Positions 35,931-40,999 of a stretch of 40,999 bases of DNA are shown here, one piece after another. Position 1 is the stretch's first letter. Every line of letters starts with the position of its first letter. A program made the translations under genes and the position numbers. Below the pieces are notes generated by a model. It did no database searches. It was not told where the DNA came from and saw nothing but the letters and a program-made list of their open reading frames with translations. Origin of the DNA: JALOAD01 sp023228995 [NCBI: Candidatus Muiribacterium halophilum] (lineage in GTDB: Bacteria; Muiribacteriota; Muiribacteriia; Muiribacteriales); NCBI GenBank assembly GCA_023228995.1, contig JALOAD010000014.1, forward strand, positions 1-40,999, given 5' to 3'.

Positions 35931-36605
35931 ATGAAATATCTAAAACCATTTAATGAATCTACAAACATATCAGAAATAGAAGCTATTTGTGAAATATATA
36001 ATATAACTAATTATACTATAAATGATGATGATTCTATTGATGTAAATGGTGATGTTGACTTAAGTCGAAAAAAATTAAAAGAGTTACCTTTGAAATTTAG
36101 AAAGGTTAGTGGTGATTTTTATTGTAGTTATAATCAATTAAGTTCTTTGGTGGGTTGTCCTCAAAGTATAGGTGGGGATTTTTATTGTGGTATTAATAAA
36201 TTAACATCTTTGGTGGGTAGTCCTCAAAGAGTAGGTGGTGATTTTGAATGTAATAATAATAACTTAACAAGCTTAGAGGGTGTTCCCAAAAGAGTAAGTG
36301 GTTTATTTTTGTGTTATTCTAATAAACTTAAAAATATAGATTATTTACCAAAATATTATAAAGAATTAGATATATCTAATAATCCAATTTCTAAAATAAT
36401 AAATTTATTTACTAAACCTGATGAATATGGTCTGATATCTAATAGAGAAGATAATGAATTAATTATGGATTTTATAGATAGAGAAATGATACAACAAGAT
36501 ATACTATTAGTTAATAGGTTAGTAGAATTCTTATATGATATAGATAAACCAAAAACCAGAGAAGAACTCATAGAATTATTAAAAAATGATTATACAATAA
36601 GATGA
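35931..36605 (+). CDS. LRR array gene 17 (3 repeats)
   Basis: This 224-residue protein starts at the second of two ATGAAATA sequences (35921 and 35931). A 10-base duplication moved the start out of the usual overlap, leaving a 6-base gap after gene 16. The tag is MKYLKPFNES. The N-domain (AICEIYNITNYTINDDDS, VDLSRKKLKELPLKF) and the last two repeats are nearly the same as in gene 18, next door. Cap is of the TKPDEYGLISN class. Confidence 0.9.
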   Translation: MKYLKPFNESTNISEIEAICEIYNITNYTINDDDSIDVNGDVDLSRKKLKELPLKFRKVSGDFYCSYNQLSSLVGCPQSIGGDFYCGINKLTSLVGSPQRVGGDFECNNNNLTSLEGVPKRVSGLFLCYSNKLKNIDYLPKYYKELDISNNPISKIINLFTKPDEYGLISNREDNELIMDFIDREMIQQDILLVNRLVEFLYDIDKPKTREELIELLKNDYTIR

Positions 36606-37654
36606 AATACTTAAAAATGTTTAATGAATCTACGAACATATCAGAAATTGAAGCTATTTGTGAAATATATAATATAACTAATTATACTATAAATGATGAT
36701 GATTCTATTGATGTAAATGGTGATGTTGACTTAAGACGAAAAAAATTAAAAGAGTTACCTTTGAAATTTAGAAAGGTTAGTGGGAATTTCCATTGTGAGT
36801 TTAATAAATTAACAACCTTAGAGGGTGCTCCTAAAAGAGTTTATGGTGATTTTAATTGTAGTGATAATCAATTAACATCCTTAGAGGGTGCTCCTCAAAG
36901 TATAGGTGGTTATTTTTCTTGTAGTTATAATCAATTAACATCCTTAGAAGGTGCTCCACAAAGTGTAGGTGGTTTTTTTGAATGTATTTCTAATCATTTA
37001 ACATCTTTAGAGGGTGGTCCTCAAAATATAAGTGGGGATTTTGATTGTAATGATAATCAATTAACAACCTTAGAGGGTGCTCCTCAAAGAGTAGCTGGTA
37101 ATTTTTATTGTATTTCTAATCATTTAACATCTTTAGAGGGTGGTCCTCAAAGTGTAGGTGGTGGTTTTTATTGTAATGATAATCAATTAACTTCTTTGGT
37201 GGGTTGTCCTCAAAGTGTAGGTGAGGGTTTTTATTGTAGTATTAATAAATTAACTTCTTTGGTGGGTAGTCCTCAAAGAGTAGGTGGTGATTTTGAATGT
37301 AATAATAATAACTTAACAAGCTTAGAGGGTGTTCCCAAAAGAGTAAGTGGTTTATTTTTGTGTTATTCTAATAATCTTAAAAATATAGATTATTTACCAA
37401 AATATTATAAAGAATTAAATATAAGTCATAATCCAATTACTAAAATAATAGATTTATTTACTAAACCTGATGAATATGATCAGATATCTAATATAACAGA
37501 TAAAGAATTAATTATGGATTTTATAGATGTAGAAATTATCCAACAAGATAAATTATTAGTTAATAGGTTAGTAGAATTCTTAGATGATATAGGTAAACCA
37601 AAATCCAGAGAAGAACTCATAGAGTTATTAAAAAAAGATTATGAAATACGATGA
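36602..37654 (+). CDS. LRR array gene 18 (9 repeats)
   Basis: This 350-residue protein is gene 17 plus six extra repeats: same N-domain and same last units (SPQRVGGDFECNNNNLTSL, GVPKRVSGLFLC). The inserted units include FHCEFNKLTTLEGAPKRVYG, shared with genes 11 and 12. The cap is LNISHNPITK with TKPDEYDQISNITDKEL and FIDVEI, ending KKDYEIR. Confidence 0.9.
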   Translation: MKYLKMFNESTNISEIEAICEIYNITNYTINDDDSIDVNGDVDLRRKKLKELPLKFRKVSGNFHCEFNKLTTLEGAPKRVYGDFNCSDNQLTSLEGAPQSIGGYFSCSYNQLTSLEGAPQSVGGFFECISNHLTSLEGGPQNISGDFDCNDNQLTTLEGAPQRVAGNFYCISNHLTSLEGGPQSVGGGFYCNDNQLTSLVGCPQSVGEGFYCSINKLTSLVGSPQRVGGDFECNNNNLTSLEGVPKRVSGLFLCYSNNLKNIDYLPKYYKELNISHNPITKIIDLFTKPDEYDQISNITDKELIMDFIDVEIIQQDKLLVNRLVEFLDDIGKPKSREELIELLKKDYEIR

Positions 37655-38451
37655 AATATATAAGGACATTTAATGAAAATATAAATAATTCTGAAATCGA
37701 AGCTATTTGTAAAAAATATAATATAACTAATTATACTATAAATGAAGATGTCTCCATTGATGTAGATGGTGATGTTTATTTATATAATAAAAAATTAAAA
37801 GTATTACCTTTGAAATTTAGAAAGGTTAGTGGGAATTTTGATTGTAATGATAATCAATTAACAACCTTAGAAGGTGCTCCACAAAGTGTAGGTGGGGATT
37901 TTTATTGTACTTCTAATCAATTAACTTCTTTGGTGGGTTGTCCTCAATATATAGGTGGGGATTTTAATTGTAGTTTTAATAAATTAACTTCTTTGGTGGG
38001 TTCTCCTCAAAATATAGGTGGTAATTTTTCTTGTAGTTTTAATGAACTAACTTCATTAAAAGGTAGTCCTCAAAGTATAGGTGGGAGTTTTAATTGTAGT
38101 TGTAATCAGTTAACAAGTTTAGAAGGTGCTCCTAAAAGAGTAAGTGGTTTATTTTTGTGTAATTCTAATAATCTTAAAAATATAGATTATTTATCAAAAT
38201 ATTATAAAGAATTAGATATATCTAATAATCCAATTACTAAAATAATAAATTTATTTACAACATCTAATGAATATGGATGGATATCTAATAGAGAAGATAA
38301 AGAATTAATTATGGATTTTATATATGCAGAAATTATCCAACAAGATAAATTATTAGTTAATAGGTTAGTAGAATTCTCACATGATATAGGAAAACCAAAA
38401 TATAAAGAAGAACTAATAGAGTTATTAAAAAATGATTATGAAATACGATGA
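37651..38451 (+). CDS. LRR array gene 19 (5 repeats)
   Basis: This 266-residue protein has tag MKYIRTFNEN. Two repeats carry CSFN before the next unit (FNCSFNKL, FSCSFNEL), and one has CSCNQL. The cap reads DYLSKYYKE (Ser for Pro), ITKIINLFTTSNEYGWISN and FIYAEI, and ends in SHDIGKPKYKEE. ITKIIN and GWISN are shared with gene 20. Confidence 0.9.
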   Translation: MKYIRTFNENINNSEIEAICKKYNITNYTINEDVSIDVDGDVYLYNKKLKVLPLKFRKVSGNFDCNDNQLTTLEGAPQSVGGDFYCTSNQLTSLVGCPQYIGGDFNCSFNKLTSLVGSPQNIGGNFSCSFNELTSLKGSPQSIGGSFNCSCNQLTSLEGAPKRVSGLFLCNSNNLKNIDYLSKYYKELDISNNPITKIINLFTTSNEYGWISNREDKELIMDFIYAEIIQQDKLLVNRLVEFSHDIGKPKYKEELIELLKNDYEIR

Positions 38452-39248
38452 AATATATAAAAATGTTTAATGAATCTACAAACACTTCAGAAATTGAAGC
38501 TATTTGTGAAAAATATAATATAAAAAACTACATAATCAATGAAGATGATTCTATTGATGTAGATGGAAATGTTGATTTGTTTAATAAAGGATTAAAAGTA
38601 TTACCTTTGAAATTTAGAAAGGTCAGTGGGAATTTTAAATGTAGTTTTAATAAACTAACATCATTAAAAGGTAGTCCTCAGAGTGTAGGTGGGTGGTTCG
38701 ATTGTAATGATAATCAATTAACATCCTTAGAGGGTGCTCCTCAAAGTATAGGTGGGAGTTTTTATTGTTATAAATGTCAATTAATCACCTTAGAGGGTGC
38801 TCCACATACTATAGGTGGTAATTTTTATTGTAGTAGTAATCAATTAACAACCTTAGAAGGTGCTCCTCAAAATATAGGTGGGGATTTTTCTTGTAGTGTC
38901 AATCAGTTAACAACCTTAGATGGTGCTCCTAAAAGAGTAGATGGTTTATTTTGGTGTGATTCTAATAATCTTAAAAATATAGATTATTTACCAAAATATT
39001 ATAAAGAATTATATATATCTAATAATCCAATTACTAAAATAATAAATTTATTTACAACATCTAATGAATATGGATGGATATCTAATAGAGAAGATAAAGA
39101 TTTAATTATGGATTTTATAGATAGAGAAATTATCCAACAAGATAAATTATTAGTAAATAGATTAGTAGAATTCTTAGATGATATAGGAAAACTAAAAACC
39201 AGAGAAGAACTCATAGAGTTATTAAAAAATAATTATGAAATACGATAA
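38448..39248 (+). CDS. LRR array gene 20 (5 repeats, last)
   Basis: This 266-residue protein has an N-domain matching gene 9 (NVDLFNKGLKVL; GSPQSVGGWFDCNDNQL) and the CYKCQLITLEGAPHTIGG cassette (about 38767-38818). The gene ends ATA CGA TAA instead of ATA CGA TGA. That single difference removes the overlapping ATG found at every other junction and ends the translationally coupled chain. Cap ends GKLKTREE and KNNYEIR. Confidence 0.9.
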   Translation: MKYIKMFNESTNTSEIEAICEKYNIKNYIINEDDSIDVDGNVDLFNKGLKVLPLKFRKVSGNFKCSFNKLTSLKGSPQSVGGWFDCNDNQLTSLEGAPQSIGGSFYCYKCQLITLEGAPHTIGGNFYCSSNQLTTLEGAPQNIGGDFSCSVNQLTTLDGAPKRVDGLFWCDSNNLKNIDYLPKYYKELYISNNPITKIINLFTTSNEYGWISNREDKDLIMDFIDREIIQQDKLLVNRLVEFLDDIGKLKTREELIELLKNNYEIR

Positions 39249-39306
39249 ATATTTAATTTTGTAATTTTAATATATATTAAAAATATATATTAAAAATATA
39301 TACAAT
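39249..39306. promoter_or_regulatory. Palindromic TTTTAATATATATTAAAA and a second A/T box
   Basis: A perfect 18-base palindrome (39265-39282) and an overlapping partial copy lie between the LRR array and the small tagged ORF at 39307. It is the longest form of the palindrome also found at 19083-19098 and 22318-22333, so it is a good consensus for a phage promoter. Confidence 0.45.
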
Positions 39307-39462
39307 ATGATGAAATGCTTAAAAAATTTTAATGAAAACATCTCAGATGAAACAAAAATAGTTTTCACATATGAAAATAATCTAAATATTGAATTTAATA
39401 TTTACAAAAGTAGAAATGATAGAATTACAAAAATTGAAAATGAAATTTATAATCTCATCTAA
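39307..39462 (+). CDS. Short tagged ORF (51 residues), possibly truncated
   Basis: The frame begins MMKCLKNFNENISDETKIVF, with the tag MKCLKNFNEN close to that of the LRR genes, preceded by the palindromic promoter box. After the tag it shows no LRR similarity (YENNLNIEFNIYKSRNDRIT). Its 3' end overlaps the antisense endonuclease remnant, so the natural end of the gene may have been replaced by it. It is either a real small protein or a broken gene. Confidence 0.45.
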   Translation: MMKCLKNFNENISDETKIVFTYENNLNIEFNIYKSRNDRITKIENEIYNLI

Positions 39463-39636
39463 CTCATCATACTTAATTCTAAACATTTTAACATCATTTT
39501 GAATACAATACTCATTCTTAACTTTATCTTGGTCATGTGTCTTTCTTAATGCCTCTTCTCCACTATAAAAATCAGATACCTCAAAATGTTGAATGTCATC
39601 AAATTCTACAAATAAATTATAATTATGATTAATTAT
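39382..39636 (-). pseudogene. Homing-endonuclease C-terminal remnant (EDxHD/Vsr-like type)
   Basis: Reading leftward, an open frame without a start codon contains LFVEFDDIQHFEVSDFYSGE, then RKTHDQDKVKNEYC and NDVKMFRIKYDEL. This is the catalytic end of phage homing endonucleases of the pattern E-(F/Y)-D-G-x-Q-H-F...D-x-x-K-n-x-Y-C...N-x-I-x-L-l-R-I-x-Y. The homology covers about 39440-39632; the rest of the frame to 39382 is probably random. The N-terminal part is absent. Endonucleases of this type are known beside split-intein genes in phages. Confidence 0.65.
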
Positions 39637-39761
39637 TTAATTTATTGAATTTTGTATTTTATTAATTTATTTTTATATAATGTATATAATAAAATATTAT
39701 TACTATAAATGAAAAACTTTTAATATTAATATAATATAAAAAGAAAATTAAGTTAAATAAA
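39637..39761. other. AT-rich leader region of uvsX
   Basis: About 125 bases, almost all A and T, with no coding signal. The part nearest the gene (39721-39761) is A-rich and probably contains its promoter and translation start region. No stem-loop or clear -33/-7 pair stands out. Confidence 0.4.
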
Positions 39762-40988
39762 ATGGCAAAACAAAAAGAAACTAAAAAGTTTGAATTTTCA
39801 AAGATTGGTTCCATTATGGATGATATATCTAAAAAAATTCCAATTGTAATTGAAAAGGATATAAAAGAAAAAACATTTATATCAACTGGTTGTTATCTAT
39901 TGGATGCCGCATTATCAACAAGGATGTTGGATGGTGGTATTCAGGATGGTCGAATATTTGGTTTGATTGGTGAAAGTGGTAGTGGTAAATCTTTTATTGC
40001 TTATTCAACAGCCCATGCTGCTCAAAAAAAGGGTTATTCTGTTATTTATATAGATACTGAATTTTCAATTGATTTAGAGGGAGTTACAAAATTTGGCATT
40101 GATATATCACCTGAAAAATTCAGATTAATTAGATCTAATAAAGTTGAAGATATTAATATATTTTTGACAAAATTACTTGATGAGTTAAAGGAAGCAAAAA
40201 TGGGTGGTTATGAAATACCAAAATTATTATTAGTAATAGATTCTATTGGTATGATGTCCTCTAATAAGGAAAAAGAAGATTTATTGAGTGGTAATATCAA
40301 ACAAGATATGACCAGAGCAAAAGGACTAAATGCTTTGTTTAGAAGTATAAGTTCAGATTTAGGGTATTTAAATATACCATCAATCGTATGTAACCACAGT
40401 TATCTAGAAATTGGAAGCATGTATCCAAAGGAGATATCTAAGGGAGGAATGGGGTTAGTATATGCTGCTTCTGTTTTAGGTTTTATGTCTAAATCTAAAT
40501 TAAAAGAAGCTGATGATATGGATGATATGGACTTAGGTGCATCTGGTATAACAGTATCATTCAAAACACAAAAAAATAGATTAGCTAAACCTAAAAAAAT
40601 TAAGTTTGATATATCTTTTGTCAATGGACTTAACCCATACTCTGGATTAGATGCTTTTTGTAGACCTGAATATTTTGATCAAATTGGCATTGCTAAGGGT
40701 AAAGAGGAAGTAGATAAAGAAACTGGTGAATTAATTTTCAAACCAGGTGGTAATAGATGGTATGTTAGACATTTGGGTAAAACAGTATCAGCTAAAAAAC
40801 TATTCAAACCAGATGTATTTACCCAAGAGGTTTTAGAAAAGATGGCACCAATTGTAAATGATTATTTTAGATTCAAATCAATTGATGAAATAGAAGAATC
40901 AGAAAGAAAATTCAATGAAATTATAAATGATGATGATGAAACCAATGGTTTCACAGATGCATCAGATGCAAATGATATATTTGAATAA
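39762..40988 (+). CDS. uvsX: UvsX-like recombinase (RecA family)
   Basis: This 408-residue protein is a RecA-fold ATPase of the T4 UvsX kind. It has Walker A GESGSGKS (70-77), the catalytic Glu in VIYIDTE (E100), Walker B LLLVID (155-160), DNA-binding loop regions around MSSNKEKEDLLSG and GGMGLVYAAS, and an acidic C-terminal tail (DDDETNGFTDASDANDIFE) as in UvsX/RecA. It coats single-stranded DNA and drives strand exchange in recombination-dependent replication and repair. Next to a 17-kb array of near-identical repeats, it is a natural candidate for driving recombination among them, although that link is inferred only from function and position. Confidence 0.93.
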   Translation: MAKQKETKKFEFSKIGSIMDDISKKIPIVIEKDIKEKTFISTGCYLLDAALSTRMLDGGIQDGRIFGLIGESGSGKSFIAYSTAHAAQKKGYSVIYIDTEFSIDLEGVTKFGIDISPEKFRLIRSNKVEDINIFLTKLLDELKEAKMGGYEIPKLLLVIDSIGMMSSNKEKEDLLSGNIKQDMTRAKGLNALFRSISSDLGYLNIPSIVCNHSYLEIGSMYPKEISKGGMGLVYAASVLGFMSKSKLKEADDMDDMDLGASGITVSFKTQKNRLAKPKKIKFDISFVNGLNPYSGLDAFCRPEYFDQIGIAKGKEEVDKETGELIFKPGGNRWYVRHLGKTVSAKKLFKPDVFTQEVLEKMAPIVNDYFRFKSIDEIEESERKFNEIINDDDETNGFTDASDANDIFE

Positions 40989-40999
40989 AAAATATCCCT

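Larger units (their letters stand above)
22344..39248 (+). repeat. Array of 20 paralogous LRR genes (about 115 copies of a 63-bp repeat)
   Basis: Twenty genes run in the same direction with almost no space between them. By my count the repeat numbers are 7, 3, 5, 8, 9, 5, 6, 5, 8, 4, 4, 5, 12, 7, 1, 4, 3, 9, 5 and 5. Protein length follows 161+21n, with two one-residue exceptions. Eighteen of 19 junctions are the 4-base overlap ATGA in the context tac/taa-gATGAAATA. Each gene has constant 5' and 3' blocks of roughly 190 and 270 bases. Codon choice inside the repeats is nearly uniform between genes, pointing to recent duplication and gene conversion. The whole could be a single 17-kb polycistronic unit from 22318-22333. 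Confidence 0.95.

Noticed and set aside
23692-39214. Many 71-residue ORFs on the minus strand at the end of each LRR gene
   Set aside because: They are antisense shadows of the conserved C-terminal cap: same length and place in each gene, with no independent features.
22344-39248. CRISPR-like or satellite array, because of regular 63-bp repeats
   Set aside because: The repeats are continuous coding sequence in one frame, adjacent without spacers and bounded by conserved gene ends. They encode a 21-residue LRR unit.
22344-39248. Diversity-generating retroelement as the source of LRR variation
   Set aside because: No reverse transcriptase gene or template repeat is present, and the variable codons are not limited to changes at adenines. 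One could still exist outside the window.
1-40999. tRNA genes and stop-codon reassignment
   Set aside because: No cloverleaf with a GTTCRANYC-type arm was noticed in the few intergenic gaps. All three stop codons end genes normally, so there is no sign of recoding except possibly after 13165.

Overview
This window looks like part of a large, very AT-rich tailed-phage genome. It carries a T4-type topoisomerase II pair, a UvsX-type recombinase, a gp26-like baseplate protein and fibre-like structural genes, all densely packed. Start codons are preceded by A-rich leaders with no clear Shine-Dalgarno. Three minus-strand sites match the Bacteroidetes host promoter (TTG...TAnnTTTG). A Bacteroidetes host is therefore likely, but this is inference.

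Layout. (1) 1-1745: a lone TnpB-type gene flanked by a perfect hairpin and host-like leftward promoters. (2) 1746-3811: a coiled-coil protein and a HExxH protein with an N-terminal tag. (3) 3838-7385: the two topoisomerase II genes on opposite strands. The ATPase-subunit gene runs into an intein N-part at the TOPRIM EGD motif and then stops; the rest of the intein and the TOPRIM extein are not in the window, and a fragment of a homing endonuclease follows. (4) 7386-10250: unknown proteins, a gp26-like baseplate protein and a DUF1617-like protein. (5) 10315-14541: two paralogous virion proteins and a fibre protein. (6) 14559-22302, mostly minus strand: tagged proteins, including five consecutive ADP-ribosyltransferase (ART)-like genes plus one more further on, two broken genes and several unknowns. 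(7) 22344-39248, plus strand: 20 consecutive paralogous leucine-rich-repeat (LRR) genes, almost all joined by ATGA stop/start overlaps. (8) 39249-40999: a short tagged ORF, a second homing-endonuclease remnant and uvsX.

The main discovery candidate is the island from 14.5 to 39.3 kb. Nearly all its proteins start with a short tag of the form MKY(I/L)xx(F/Y)xE, similar to the 10-residue capsid-targeting peptide of T4 internal proteins. One arm encodes ART-like enzymes (T4 packages the ART Alt in its head). The other encodes a repertoire of LRR proteins with constant ends and 1 to 12 copies of a 21-residue repeat. Their lengths fit 161 + 21n residues, with two one-residue exceptions. Variation concentrates at the predicted concave-face positions, and identical cassettes recur in distant genes. 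This resembles the logic of lamprey variable lymphocyte receptors: constant caps and shuffled LRR modules. My inference is a repertoire of head-packaged, injected proteins that bind diverse host or competitor targets, kept variable by recombination. Packaging, cleavage and targets are untested.
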